Shown here: piece after piece, positions 34,862 to 43,989 of the stretch | Layout of the letters: the number at the start of each line of letters is the position of its first letter | Numbering within the stretch: position 1 is the stretch's first letter | Source of the DNA: Aureliella helgolandensis | Lineage (GTDB): Bacteria > Planctomycetota > Planctomycetia > Pirellulales > Pirellulaceae | Direction: 5' to 3' | DNA length: 64,000 bases | Assembly: GCF_007752135.1 (NCBI RefSeq) | Contig: NZ_CP036298.1 | Span: forward strand, 2,356,001 to 2,420,000 | Translations under genes and position numbers: made by a program | Notes under the pieces: generated by a model | Database searches by the model: none | Seen by the model: the letters and a program-made list of their open reading frames with translations, nothing else | Told to the model about the DNA's origin: nothing

Positions 34862-36397
34862 TTACGCAATATCTCGCGGTTCTTTGAGATTCAAAGCACG
34901 AATCAGACCATCGTGCACTTTGTAAGTATCGGATTCAATAAAACCCTGCGATGGGTAAAAACATCGGTATCGCCAAGCTGTTGAATCGCCGATTTTAAAT
35001 CCAATTACAGAGTTGGCGAAGAGAAATCGTAAATCGTCAAGCATTCCAGCAGGCGTAAATTCGATCTCGAGCTTCGCAAGTTGGGCCTCCAAATCTGCGC
35101 GCGAAAACTGCGTGGAAGCATGATTCTGAATTGCGGAAAGCAACTGAATGATCGACGGCCGTTGCACCGACCACTCATCGAGGAGTTCTTGCTTCAACCA
35201 CTCTGAATAGCCGGATTCCGCTTGGTATATCGCCTCGACTGCAATTTGGGAGAAAACGTTTGACGTATCTGCAAATGGGTCATTTACGCTGTCATGCATA
35301 GCATCTATCGTGCGACTTAGGAAGCAGATCATGTCTCGCGGTCTCATCATTGACCGCTTGAGAAGATAGTTAGGGGGTTTTGACCTTTGCCGCATTTCAT
35401 TCTTATCAAATAAAGCTTCGAGATCATCAACAGGTGGCTGGCCATTCAACTCAGCAAAGTACGATAAGCGGCGGATAAGGAGTTTGAATAAGTCGTCTCG
35501 CCCCCACTTGAGTAGTGCGCCACAATCTTCCCGAAGTTTGTTTGAGTCGTTAAGTGGCAGGACGGAAAAAATGTCTTCGCGAAGGAATACGATAGGTCGC
35601 ATGATTTCACTATATTTTGCCGTTAGTGAGTCAGCTGCTGAAACCAATCCTGACAGGACTCGCCTTGAAACTTCCAGTGAGACGTCATCCCACGCCTCAT
35701 CAACACGGTCAAAACAAATGATAGTTCGGTATCTACAAGGAGTAGTTTGTGCGATCGCTTTCTCCATGTAGGAGATAATGTTTCCAATGTTTTGCGCTAA
35801 GCAAGTTCGAATGTCATTGTCGGATTCAACTTCGTCAAATGAAATCTCACCGCCGGAAACTTCCAAAGAATCAAAATTGCCTTCCTCAAGGTCAAGACCT
35901 GCCTTGGGCAACTTGACCTTCGAGAGCCCAAGTAATTTTCGTCCAATCAGTTGGTAAATCGACGGTAACGGATGGTCGAACAGCTTTTCCAAGAGCTTCT
36001 GCGCACTTGCGATTGGCGTTGGAACTGCAACGCCATCCTTTTTGCAGCGAGAGACGTGCGCCTTTATCACTTCAACCAAGATCACGAAACGCCATGATTG
36101 CTTGTAAGCCAGGGAATCAGCAGTTTCCGTATTTCGCAATAGCGAATGTACCTTCCAGTTATAGTCCTCAAACGACAACGACACGAGAATGTCGGTATCT
36201 CGGAGGTACTCGTGTGGATTCTCCTGCAGATACCGAAAGACTGCAGTCTTACCAGCCCCTTTTCGGCCGAGAACCAAGAACGAGGAATTGCTAGCCAAAA
36301 CGGCACGGAGTACTCCGTTGTCATAAAAGTAGTTGACAAGATCGTCGTCTCGCTCTGCCGAAACCTTGCCGACGTTGATCCAGTCAAGAATATTCAT
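34862..36397 (-). CDS. P-loop ATPase (Sll1717-like), probable prophage cargo
   Basis: 511 residues from ATG 36397 (earlier in-frame codons look untranslated). Walker A is GRKGAGKT at 44-51, and IICFDRVDEAW at about 226-236 is a Walker B with a D-x-x-D/E ending. The layout N-terminal P-loop plus long helical C-terminal region resembles the P-loop ATPase family named after Sll1717, and the KAP/STAND type of large signal ATPases. It is on the minus strand amid rightward early genes, flanked by 126 and 134 base gaps. Its A+T content is visibly higher than that of neighbours, suggesting separate acquisition. Cargo genes at such spots often block other phages. Defence is inference. Confidence 0.7.
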   Translation of the reverse strand: MNILDWINVGKVSAERDDDLVNYFYDNGVLRAVLASNSSFLVLGRKGAGKTAVFRYLQENPHEYLRDTDILVSLSFEDYNWKVHSLLRNTETADSLAYKQSWRFVILVEVIKAHVSRCKKDGVAVPTPIASAQKLLEKLFDHPLPSIYQLIGRKLLGLSKVKLPKAGLDLEEGNFDSLEVSGGEISFDEVESDNDIRTCLAQNIGNIISYMEKAIAQTTPCRYRTIICFDRVDEAWDDVSLEVSRRVLSGLVSAADSLTAKYSEIMRPIVFLREDIFSVLPLNDSNKLREDCGALLKWGRDDLFKLLIRRLSYFAELNGQPPVDDLEALFDKNEMRQRSKPPNYLLKRSMMRPRDMICFLSRTIDAMHDSVNDPFADTSNVFSQIAVEAIYQAESGYSEWLKQELLDEWSVQRPSIIQLLSAIQNHASTQFSRADLEAQLAKLEIEFTPAGMLDDLRFLFANSVIGFKIGDSTAWRYRCFYPSQGFIESDTYKVHDGLIRALNLKEPRDIA

Positions 36398-36531
36398 GTA
36401 AGCTCGTTCCGTTTCAATTAACGACCGACAGCACCGGTAGGCGGGAATTAAGTTTGATTTAAGAGAACGCTGGCCACTACCACTCCGGTGCATAGTAGGG
36501 CCGAGTGTTTCATGTGGCTGACAACCGCAGC

Positions 36532-36780
36532 CTACGCCTTGGACCACTGGGAAATCATGTCGTGCAACGGCCCATCGGGCCGAAGATAGACATCCACATA
36601 TTCTACGTTTTCGCTGTTCGCAAAGGCAACGGCGACCACACGAAACATGACCGCCTTACCGGGATCGTGTGGATCATCCAATTCTATATGGTCTCCTACA
36701 CGCGGGATGATTGGTAGTTGAGACTCAACATTGTGGTTGTTTCCATCGCCGTAAAGCGGAATGAGCATGCATTTCTTCAT
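36532..36780 (-). CDS. Small protein of the tail-fibre operon
   Basis: 82 residues (MKKCMLIPLYGDGNNHNVESQLPII...), predicted to be mostly beta. Its start overlaps the stop of the gene before it (ATGA), so it is coupled to the minus-strand tail-fibre operon. RVGDHIELDDPHDPGKAVMFRVVAVAF looks like a small beta-barrel fold. No family recognised. Confidence 0.6.
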   Translation of the reverse strand: MKKCMLIPLYGDGNNHNVESQLPIIPRVGDHIELDDPHDPGKAVMFRVVAVAFANSENVEYVDVYLRPDGPLHDMISQWSKA

Positions 36781-37112
36781 AGTCGGCCCGCGCCCTTGTT
36801 TTGCTTAGAATCGGCTGTGTGCAGTTTCGTGGTGGTGGACAACTTCTTGTTCCGCTTGAGTGATCGCGTCATCGCTGGAATATAATTGGTCGTATTTGAC
36901 ACCGCCATGCCCGCACTATCAACAAAACCACGAACCAAATTAGTCAGTGGTTTCATCGCAGACAGCTTCGGGGATATCAGACCAATTTGGCTATTATCAC
37001 GCGGCACCGCCTGCATGTCCAACGCAATCAGGCCAATGGTGGCATGAAATGCAAAAGTTGACAGCGAGTTAGATGCCCAATCCCTGCTATTCCGCCATCC
37101 GTCTGCCAGCAC
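36777..37112 (-). CDS. Small protein of the tail-fibre operon, possible membrane-associated
   Basis: 111 residues with a GTG start overlapping the end of the previous gene by 26 bases. A moderately hydrophobic stretch (STFAFHATIGLIALDMQAV) precedes a basic C terminus (MTRSLKRNKKLSTTTKLH). No motif is recognised. It is included because of its coupled position at both ends (ATGA downstream), not because of its composition. A fortuitous frame is possible. Confidence 0.4.
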   Translation of the reverse strand: MLADGWRNSRDWASNSLSTFAFHATIGLIALDMQAVPRDNSQIGLISPKLSAMKPLTNLVRGFVDSAGMAVSNTTNYIPAMTRSLKRNKKLSTTTKLHTADSKQNKGAGRL

Positions 37113-37536
37113 TGCGGACGAGGAACAGGGTAACCGTGTGCCTCAGATGCGTGCAGCCGTCAGTGGTGAGCTCGGTAAGGTCGAGTTGATATTCCCCCGG
37201 TCGCAGGTGTGCGATCGCACTGGCGTCGATGTGGAGCGTTGCAAGAGAATCGCTAGTTCGGACCAACGTGGCAGCCGCTGGATCCGGAGAGACCACCCCG
37301 ACCACGCGCGACAGCCCTGCCACCGAATCGAGCTCCACGCAGGGCGTGGGACTGTTGACGCAGCGCCGCAGAGTGCACACCAGCGTCGACGTTTCCACAG
37401 TGGCCGCCGGGATCTCCAGATCGACATCCTTGGCGAGGACCTGTTCGAGTGGTTCGCCCGTCGATCGATTGTTGATCAAGATGGTCGTTTCACCCGCATC
37501 GTCATAGTATTCCCCGTACGATACTTCGTCCGCCAT
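37087..37536 (-). CDS. BppU/upper-baseplate-like small structural protein
   Basis: 149 residues, beta-rich, with the pattern of the N-terminal domain of phage baseplate proteins (TTILINNRSTGEPLEQVLAKDVDLEIPAATV... then HLRPGEYQLDLTELTTDGCTHLRHTVTLFLVR). It starts two bases after the stop of the large tail-fibre gene, so it is in one transcript. It probably links the receptor-binding protein to the tail. The resemblance is by secondary-structure pattern only. Confidence 0.5.
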   Translation of the reverse strand: MADEVSYGEYYDDAGETTILINNRSTGEPLEQVLAKDVDLEIPAATVETSTLVCTLRRCVNSPTPCVELDSVAGLSRVVGVVSPDPAAATLVRTSDSLATLHIDASAIAHLRPGEYQLDLTELTTDGCTHLRHTVTLFLVRSAGRRMAE

Positions 37537-37537
37537 G

Positions 37538-39997
37538 TTAGCTCCCTGGTGGTTCTATGATTTCGTCCACGTATTGATCGCGTTGGTTTCGTCGTCGCAC
37601 GGCAGCACCCGCCGCAACGGGTTCCTCCGCTCGAGGAACCTTCGTGATCTCTTCTGCTGCTGTCAAGGATTGACTGGCCGCTGCAGCCGCATTAGCTCCA
37701 GTAGTACTCCCATCGATGGCTGCCACGATGTCTGCAATCAAAGAGGCATTATCCAGCATCTCGGTGCCGATAGTCGCAAAGGTACTGGGAGAGGTAAATG
37801 CCCTGCTTAGCGTGTCAGTGTAGGCCTTGGGCAACGTTCGCTCGAAGATTCCAACCATGCTCAACGTGCCCTTTAGCGGATAGGTTGCCCCACTCGCCTT
37901 TTCCTGCCCGATGGCATGGTAGGGAGCCGCCGCGCTTGACATACTCGCACTAACGCTCTCCGCCGTTTTCTGCGTTTCACCGACGCGAATCTTCAACCGC
38001 TGTGCCGCATCGAAGCGATCATATTCGCCATACAGCAACACCGGCTCATTCTGCGGCACTGCAACATCCGAGGTGATCGACACCGCCCCCGAGCTGAGCA
38101 CCGCGAAGAATTGAAAAAGCCCAGTGGCCGTGGTGATTCTCGTAATGATCCCGCCTTGGCCCAACGTATTATTGGAGAGAATCGACTGTTGTAGTGGGTT
38201 GCTCGAATGCGGTTGCCAATTGACGATCGCCACCATGGCCACCCGAAACGAATTCTCGACTGCGGGGCTTATCAGCATTTTGCTGCTTACGTCGGCGCCG
38301 ACCGGCCCGAATTTAATTCCGCCGAACGTTTGGCTGTTGTCCTCCTGAGTGTTGAGAACGGTTAATGCCTTGCTGCCACCCGGTGCAAAATTCGTACGGT
38401 TGAATCGATTGTCGGCCAGCTGCAGCGATCCCACAAACAGATTGAGCGCTCCCATGCCTGCGGCCACCTCGTGGGGAGCCTGCAGTCGGTCCTCGTTTTC
38501 GTCGGTGTAGTAAACGCGCAGCACGCGATCGGTCACACCGTCCAGCTCTAATCGGACCAACAGCCCGCTGGCTGGTTGTGCCGGGTGTTGCAGCATCGCG
38601 AGCGTAAAGTCCTCGTAACCTTCGTACCGGCCGCAGCCCATCCAGAACAGATAGGGCGCGACTCCCGCAACGCGGCCGTGTGCGAAGTTGGGCCGAAAAT
38701 TGTTAGTCAGGCTGCCTGAGGTGATCTCCTGCAGCTTTGCCCAGCTCGCGCCAGTACGCTGCCAAATTTCGATCTCACGAATGCCTGCCACTTCGCGTGC
38801 GACTGCAATCTTGGATGCATCCAGGGGATCGAAAACAGCAACCCCGGGATAGGAAACAGAGGGCGAATAGTACGAGACAATCGGTCCCCCCTCGTCCATC
38901 ACTTTGACGCTAGACCATGTGCCAGCATCGGCATCGTAGCTCGCGTGGTACAGATCGTGGTTGCGTTCATCGTGTCCAGGGTAAACGTAGTACAGCGCAT
39001 GGACGACTCCGTCTGCGTCTTGCGTGATGTCGCCCACCCATCGCGAATCGATGCCCTCATCCGTGGCGATAATGCTAGACGCTCCGTAGTGGGTGTGAAC
39101 GATCGGCAAGGACAATGCCGTACCGTCCATCTGCTTCCATGCACCCCCTGTGTACTGCAGCGCGTAGATTGGCCGGTTGCCCGTCAAGTCGAGTGCCACA
39201 CCTGCGGAGTCGTTGGCAATAAACGAGTTGACGTTGTTTTCCTTCTTGGTGCAGATAATCAGAAACTTGTCGATCCCGTTCGTCCAGAACCGCGGATAGC
39301 ATTGGAACGTCCCATGGTCGATAAAGTTCACCTGGGATGACCATGTTTCACCATCGTCGTCCGAAGTCACGTAGTACCATTTGTCGGCTCCGTCATGCCT
39401 ACCGAAAAGGTAGATTTTATCTTCGCCGCTCAGCCTCCAAAGTTGCGAGTACGACAGGACTCCCTGCGTGGTAGGTTCAATCGAGTACTCGGCGTCCCAT
39501 TCACTGCCATCGTTGGGATTGGTCGACACGCGAAACTTGACGGTGTTTCCGTTATTGTGCTCGCAGTACGCGACCAAGTAGCGTCCATCGGATCGAATGC
39601 AAATGGACGGATTGTTGTGATCGTCCCCCTCCAGATCTGTCGTCGAGATGAGAATGTCTTGCTGGGTGTCGGTGTCATGATCATAGACCGATACATGCCT
39701 GGCTCCCTGCTGGTTTACCCAACCGGTGAGCGTCTTGCGGCCGACGGGATCGTAGATCGACACCGGCTGTGTGAACCACGTCCACCCACCGTTGGATCCG
39801 CACACGTGCTTGTTCGGAATCAAGCACGCGGGCACGGGCGTCACGCCGTCTTGCTCAGTCACATAGACATTGCGACCAGTAGGAAAAACTCCCGCCTGGA
39901 TTTGGGCGTCCCGACTCAGGTCAATTGGGAAAACCCCGGAGCACTTGCCTGCCTGCTTGGAAGCAGGAATGGTGATCGTTTTGTATCGCTTGGTCAT
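37538..39997 (-). CDS. Tail-spike-like protein with BNR/sialidase-type propeller and C-terminal LamG-like domain
   Basis: 819 residues. Residues about 90-480 have repeated Asp-box-like motifs (SDDDGETWSS near 223) and the pattern of BNR-repeat proteins (SYSQLWRLSGEDKIYLFGRHDG, HDLYHASYDADAGTWSS). Residues about 520-720 look like a LamG/concanavalin-like carbohydrate-binding beta sandwich (FRVAMVAIVNWQPHSS...KIRVGETQKTAESV). The C terminus is Ala-rich and helical. It probably binds or trims a cell-surface glycan of the host. It lies three bases downstream of a glycine-rich tail protein on the minus strand. The enzymatic activity is not shown, since catalytic residues were not identified. Confidence 0.75.
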   Translation of the reverse strand: MTKRYKTITIPASKQAGKCSGVFPIDLSRDAQIQAGVFPTGRNVYVTEQDGVTPVPACLIPNKHVCGSNGGWTWFTQPVSIYDPVGRKTLTGWVNQQGARHVSVYDHDTDTQQDILISTTDLEGDDHNNPSICIRSDGRYLVAYCEHNNGNTVKFRVSTNPNDGSEWDAEYSIEPTTQGVLSYSQLWRLSGEDKIYLFGRHDGADKWYYVTSDDDGETWSSQVNFIDHGTFQCYPRFWTNGIDKFLIICTKKENNVNSFIANDSAGVALDLTGNRPIYALQYTGGAWKQMDGTALSLPIVHTHYGASSIIATDEGIDSRWVGDITQDADGVVHALYYVYPGHDERNHDLYHASYDADAGTWSSVKVMDEGGPIVSYYSPSVSYPGVAVFDPLDASKIAVAREVAGIREIEIWQRTGASWAKLQEITSGSLTNNFRPNFAHGRVAGVAPYLFWMGCGRYEGYEDFTLAMLQHPAQPASGLLVRLELDGVTDRVLRVYYTDENEDRLQAPHEVAAGMGALNLFVGSLQLADNRFNRTNFAPGGSKALTVLNTQEDNSQTFGGIKFGPVGADVSSKMLISPAVENSFRVAMVAIVNWQPHSSNPLQQSILSNNTLGQGGIITRITTATGLFQFFAVLSSGAVSITSDVAVPQNEPVLLYGEYDRFDAAQRLKIRVGETQKTAESVSASMSSAAAPYHAIGQEKASGATYPLKGTLSMVGIFERTLPKAYTDTLSRAFTSPSTFATIGTEMLDNASLIADIVAAIDGSTTGANAAAAASQSLTAAEEITKVPRAEEPVAAGAAVRRRNQRDQYVDEIIEPPGS

Positions 39998-40000
39998 TGC

Positions 40001-41023
40001 CTATTCCGGATATCTAATGATTACAATTCCACTGCCACCACCTGCACCGCTAGCGAACGATCCAGCACCACCGCCACCGCCGCCGGTGTTTTCAACTCCA
40101 ACGGACCTGGTTATCGTCCCTCCACCTTGGCCGCCACCACCGAGGCCCCCAGCCCCGCCGGGACTTCCACTCTGAGCAGCTCCACCGCCACCACCGGCAT
40201 AGTAGGTTGGCGTTCCGCTGATCGACGACTGAAGACCAACACCGCCCGCAGCCCCATCGACCGCAGCAGCCCCTGCAGATCCAGCACCGCCACCACCGCC
40301 CGCTACGTTGGGCGTAGTGATCTGACCGGATCCACCGTCGTTTCCCTGCCCGACAGTTCCTTCACCCGGTGTACCAATAGGGGAAGCACCCCAAGTGCCT
40401 CCGCCGCCACTTCCCCCGAGGTTGCCAGCTCCGTTGTTGCCACCCACGGACGTACCGTACTGGCCCCCACCGCCGCCACCGATGGCCGTGACAATACCAG
40501 CGATTGCCGAATTGGCCCCATTCCCTGGAGGCACTCCTGTGTTACCAGCGTTACCACCCGCACCGACCGTGACTGCAATGCTGCCAGCGGCCACAGTTGT
40601 CGAGCCCGCCAACAGCCCTCCAGCACCGCCACCACCGGCGGCTACACCCGATTGCCGTCCGCCTCCACCACCGCCACCGGCGACGACTAGATACTCGATC
40701 TCGCCACCGCCGGTGACGACGAAAGAACCGCTCGATGTGAACGTGTGAATTTTGTAACCGCCGGAGGTTGTGACCGTTCCCCCGGTCGCGGACACCTTGG
40801 GGGAGCTGACATTGCCGAGCAAGGAGGGTTTGAGTTCATTCCCGAGCAGCAGCCCTGGACGTAGGGAGCCACTCGGTTGAATCAGCGATGGCTTAACTTC
40901 GCTCGCACTGCCAGGTGTGCCGCCGGTGTAGTCGGGCGTAACGAGTGACGGTTTGAGGTTGCCCGAACCGTCGGTTAGACCGGGTTTGAGACGATTCGGA
41001 TCAAGGTCGCTGTAGTCGGGCAT
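40001..41023 (-). CDS. Glycine-rich tail fibre/tip protein
   Basis: About 340 residues from MPDYSDLDP (a GTG at 41113 is possible). The N-terminal 100 residues contain repeated (L)KPSL/RPGL units, such as LKPGLTDG, LKPSLVTP, VKPSLIQP, LRPGLLLG and LKPSLLG. The C-terminal two-thirds is a Gly/Ala/Ser-rich domain with GGGGGG runs, introduced by YKIHTFTSSGSFVVTGGG and closing with SGIVIIRYPE. This architecture is typical of phage and bacterial surface glycine-rich proteins, which form polyglycine-II sheets at the tip. It starts the minus-strand tail-fibre operon. Confidence 0.75.
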   Translation of the reverse strand: MPDYSDLDPNRLKPGLTDGSGNLKPSLVTPDYTGGTPGSASEVKPSLIQPSGSLRPGLLLGNELKPSLLGNVSSPKVSATGGTVTTSGGYKIHTFTSSGSFVVTGGGEIEYLVVAGGGGGGGRQSGVAAGGGGAGGLLAGSTTVAAGSIAVTVGAGGNAGNTGVPPGNGANSAIAGIVTAIGGGGGGQYGTSVGGNNGAGNLGGSGGGGTWGASPIGTPGEGTVGQGNDGGSGQITTPNVAGGGGGAGSAGAAAVDGAAGGVGLQSSISGTPTYYAGGGGGAAQSGSPGGAGGLGGGGQGGGTITRSVGVENTGGGGGGAGSFASGAGGGSGIVIIRYPE

Positions 41024-41280
41024 CTGGACAAACTTCGGGTGTTTGTGGGTATCTTGCGTATTTACTAACGAGTGCTGTATACCAGAGTAGGGCGAGGATG
41101 CGACAGATTGCACGGATGCGATTCAACTCGCTACTGCAATTGTGAAGGATTCACATTGCACCCCGAGCCCTTTTCGAAACGCCAAGGCGACGGACAAGAC
41201 TGTTCGGCAAGTTCTCCTTAGTTGCAGACGCAAGGATGCGTCCGCCTTGGCTCCTTCAATTGCCACGCATGGATGCCGCA

Positions 41281-41757
41281 ATGGTCAAACGTTCTGCCGA
41301 CACCGCTGCCAATTTATCAACGATTCTTTGGGCCGCATTGGGTTTTCTGGCTAAGAAACGCACCGACAAATCGCTACTGCCCGTTGAGACTCCGACGAAG
41401 ATCGACGTCACCATCGAGGGCAAGATCGGACGCAAGCAGATTTGCGAGCGGGTTATCGGATATCTGAATCTCGGAACCGATGGCCAACGGTCGGCCACCA
41501 GCGCGGCCGATCCGGTGCGTGTGACCGCCCTGCTGCTCGCTCAAGTCCCGACGGAGAAACGAGCGGAGGTCATTGCCGGAATCATTGCGGTGAAAGAAAG
41601 CACATCACAATTACCTTCGGTGCATGAGACCTATATCGAACAAGCCGATCAATTCCTGAAACGTCTAAGATCGAGCACGATGGCCACGGTCAAAGGTTCA
41701 GTCACGTTCGCCTTGAACAAGCCCAAGCCCAAGCCAGCTGCTAAAGCGAGTAAGTGA
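41281..41757 (+). CDS. Prophage protein of unknown function
   Basis: 158 residues from MVKRSADTAANLS (other ATGs at 41269 and 41236). A short hydrophobic stretch (LSTILWAALGFLA) near the N terminus might be a membrane segment. The rest is soluble, with a basic Lys/Pro C terminus (NKPKPKPAAKASK). Its stop precedes the next start directly (TGAATG). It opens a set of exported or membrane proteins lying between the tail-fibre operon and the terminase. No family recognised. Confidence 0.6.
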   Translation: MVKRSADTAANLSTILWAALGFLAKKRTDKSLLPVETPTKIDVTIEGKIGRKQICERVIGYLNLGTDGQRSATSAADPVRVTALLLAQVPTEKRAEVIAGIIAVKESTSQLPSVHETYIEQADQFLKRLRSSTMATVKGSVTFALNKPKPKPAAKASK

Positions 41758-42366
41758 ATGCGATTCCCAGCGCGAGCGTTGTTGGCCTTGATCCTGGTTG
41801 TCTCGATTGGATGCGATGTCGATCGAGTTCCCGAGATGGTGGCCTACCCAGCGCCTCCACCGGAAATCCCGGTCGCCAATCTTCCAGCCAGTCTGCGGCA
41901 AACGAACTGGGAGCATTCCGGCAACGGCCAAGGATCCTGCGTACACGCGAGCTCGTGCAGTCACTTCCGCTGGCAGGGCAAGCAGTCGCTCGCAGCGGCC
42001 TGGCGTCGAGAGTACGCCGGTGGCGAAACGGCCTATTCGATTCTCACTAAATGGCGAGCCGAACAAATCCCGTTTGTGTTCACCGAGAACGGCGAACCGA
42101 GCGTCCTGGAGTGGGCGAGTGACACGCGCCGTGGTGCCATCATCTGGTACTACCCGCAGCACTGCGTCACCTTCTGCGGATTCTCCGAAATGAACGGTGT
42201 CGAATACGCGTTCATTCTCGACAACAACCGCACTGGTCAATTTCTGGCGATTGAAAAACATGCTTTCCTCCGAGCTTGGCGAAGCTACGGTGGTTTCGCC
42301 GCCATCGCCGTGTTCACACCTACCGGACCATTGCCATGGCCCGCCTACATTCCCAAAGGAACCTGA
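41758..42366 (+). CDS. Exported papain-like cysteine peptidase-like protein, candidate lysis or entry enzyme
   Basis: 202 residues with an N-terminal hydrophobic signal ending SIGCD; Cys19 could be lipidated, although the lipobox is weak. NGQGSCVHASSC puts Gln58 and Cys61 in the order of a papain oxyanion Gln and nucleophile. WYYPQHCVTFCGF supplies His135, and FILDNN supplies Asn156/157. The Q-C-H-N order and spacing match peptidase family C1. Substrates would be a peptide crosslink or envelope protein. Position with three exported or membrane proteins suggests host envelope handling (lysis, exclusion or entry). Activity is unproven. Confidence 0.6.
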   Translation: MRFPARALLALILVVSIGCDVDRVPEMVAYPAPPPEIPVANLPASLRQTNWEHSGNGQGSCVHASSCSHFRWQGKQSLAAAWRREYAGGETAYSILTKWRAEQIPFVFTENGEPSVLEWASDTRRGAIIWYYPQHCVTFCGFSEMNGVEYAFILDNNRTGQFLAIEKHAFLRAWRSYGGFAAIAVFTPTGPLPWPAYIPKGT

Positions 42367-42370
42367 GTCC

Positions 42371-43222
42371 ATGAACGGTTATCCGAAACAGCACAACGTG
42401 ATCCATCTCAGCATCGGAGCTGCCACGGCGGTCGCACTGTGTGCGATCATCGTCGGTGGCTCCATCATCGCATCGGCCTACCAACCGGCGACGAGCGAAG
42501 ACTCGCGACCTGGCGTACTGCCTCGCTTGGGAGTGACCGGCCTGGCTGGATCCAACGATTCGATGGAAGCGGCCTATGGTCCAGTGAACAAAGGGGCTCT
42601 CAACGAAGCCAAGCAGGGTTTGTTCGATCGCGTGCGAGCTCGCAGAACCTCCCGGATGAACAGTTGCTGCGTTCCGCAGTCGCAGGCAATCCAGTACGTG
42701 GCGACTCGCTACGTGATTACGGGGCCCGGTTACTCGAGTAACCCGGTACCGCTCCCCTCGGGACTAACTCAGCCCGTTTACCGGCAGCCGCTCAACGCGC
42801 CCAATTGTCCAACCTGCCCACTGGAAATTGCTCCCAGTCGATCGCCGTCGGACATTCGAGGCGAGTCGATCGAGGACACCTATGGTCCACTCAACAAAGC
42901 GGCCCTAGGCGAGCGGAAGCAAAGCACGGTCACCAGCCTGCTAAGCGATCCGGGAGACGTGGGCGAGCTGCCCAGCAGTCTGGGACCACGGGTGGATCAA
43001 ACGACGACACTCGATCGACAACCGCTGTATCAGCCCACCGAGGCGGAACAGCCCTACCTGTCGACAGAATTGCCGAATCCAACCAACGCCGACGGCACGA
43101 TGCGACTTGTCGCCGAAGCGGGGATCTTGCCACCACTAGAACGATTGCCGATTGTTGCCTCTGGCATCCCAGACAGTCCGCCGGTACCGGCGACAGCACT
43201 GCGGATCGTGCCCAGTAAATAA
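42371..43222 (+). CDS. Single-pass membrane protein with two YGP repeats
   Basis: 283 residues from MNGYPKQHNV. One membrane segment (TAVALCAIIVGGSIIASAY) is followed by a Pro-rich exported region. Two related units, SMEAAYGPVNKGALNEAKQG at about 60 and SIEDTYGPLNKAALGERKQS at about 163, suggest an internal duplication. Four Cys lie between the units (NSCCVPQ, NCPTCPLE), possibly disulfide-forming. It starts four bases after the previous stop and is co-transcribed with the papain-like gene. Function unknown. Confidence 0.65.
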   Translation: MNGYPKQHNVIHLSIGAATAVALCAIIVGGSIIASAYQPATSEDSRPGVLPRLGVTGLAGSNDSMEAAYGPVNKGALNEAKQGLFDRVRARRTSRMNSCCVPQSQAIQYVATRYVITGPGYSSNPVPLPSGLTQPVYRQPLNAPNCPTCPLEIAPSRSPSDIRGESIEDTYGPLNKAALGERKQSTVTSLLSDPGDVGELPSSLGPRVDQTTTLDRQPLYQPTEAEQPYLSTELPNPTNADGTMRLVAEAGILPPLERLPIVASGIPDSPPVPATALRIVPSK

Positions 43223-43277
43223 CGGTCCCTGCGGCGATCGTGGATCGTGCAACTTCCCCCATCACAGGATTCGCCGT

Positions 43278-43988
43278 ATGCGTCCCCCATTCAATTGCAA
43301 AACCGTATTCGTCCGAATCGTGGCATTGTTGCTGATGTCGCTGCAGTGTGGCCTTGTCGTGGCTCAGAACGTGCCTGCCGACCCAGCGGATGCTGCGCGT
43401 CCGTATTTGTCCATCTTCACGCATCCCGACTACGCGGCCCGCCCCCAAGAGGCGGCCCTAGTGCGAGCAGTGCAGGGTGGCGAGCTGCTGCGGTTCGCCC
43501 AGTCGAGCCACTTCAAACATTACACCTCGTCCGATCCGATCTACCGCGACCGGTTCGCCACGATGTTCCCGACCAGCACTTTCCCAATCGTGTGCGTCCA
43601 GCGAAGCGACGGGGCGTATTGGTACAAGGCGAGCGGGAACCGGGTGCCGACCGATGGCCGTCAGTTGCTCGACGAGATCAAGTACTACGTGGCTCTCGAT
43701 CCGCAGCTCAATCCGCCGAGCGGTACCGCCGAGTCTGGTCTCAAAACGCAGATCGGATACGAGTACGAGCAATGCGGTCCAGACGGTTGTCCTCCTCGGC
43801 CCGATACCTGGCTGCCCAACGTCAATCCGCAGCTGCCCGATTCGTCCGATTTCCTGCAAATTAAAACGCCCGTGCGCGATTCCATGGCGAGTGGTGTATC
43901 GACGCTGTTCGCAGTACTCGCCTGCGGATTTCTGTTGTTCGTCTTGGTAGTCAGTGCCATTGTCCTCTTTCTTGTTAGGCCCAAATAA
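43278..43988 (+). CDS. Exported protein with C-terminal membrane anchor
   Basis: 236 residues from MRPPFNCKTVF. There is an N-terminal signal (VRIVALLLMSLQCGLVVAQ) and a C-terminal membrane segment (LFAVLACGFLLFVLVVSAIVLFLV), so the middle is outside. The middle contains VCVQRSDGAYWYKASGNRVPTDGRQLLDEIKYYVALDPQ, which looks thioredoxin-fold-like in arrangement but lacks CxxC. A Cys-rich hook (EQCGPDGCPPRPD) follows. Part of the same exported set. Function unknown. Confidence 0.65.
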   Translation: MRPPFNCKTVFVRIVALLLMSLQCGLVVAQNVPADPADAARPYLSIFTHPDYAARPQEAALVRAVQGGELLRFAQSSHFKHYTSSDPIYRDRFATMFPTSTFPIVCVQRSDGAYWYKASGNRVPTDGRQLLDEIKYYVALDPQLNPPSGTAESGLKTQIGYEYEQCGPDGCPPRPDTWLPNVNPQLPDSSDFLQIKTPVRDSMASGVSTLFAVLACGFLLFVLVVSAIVLFLVRPK

Positions 43989-43989
43989 C

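Noticed and set aside
39395-40690. 431-codon plus-strand frame
   Set aside because: Antisense to the tail-spike and glycine-rich genes; its Ser/Thr-rich composition is the complement of glycine codons.
37538-41113. Diversity-generating retroelement near tail-fibre genes
   Set aside because: No reverse transcriptase, template repeat or variable repeat pair is visible.
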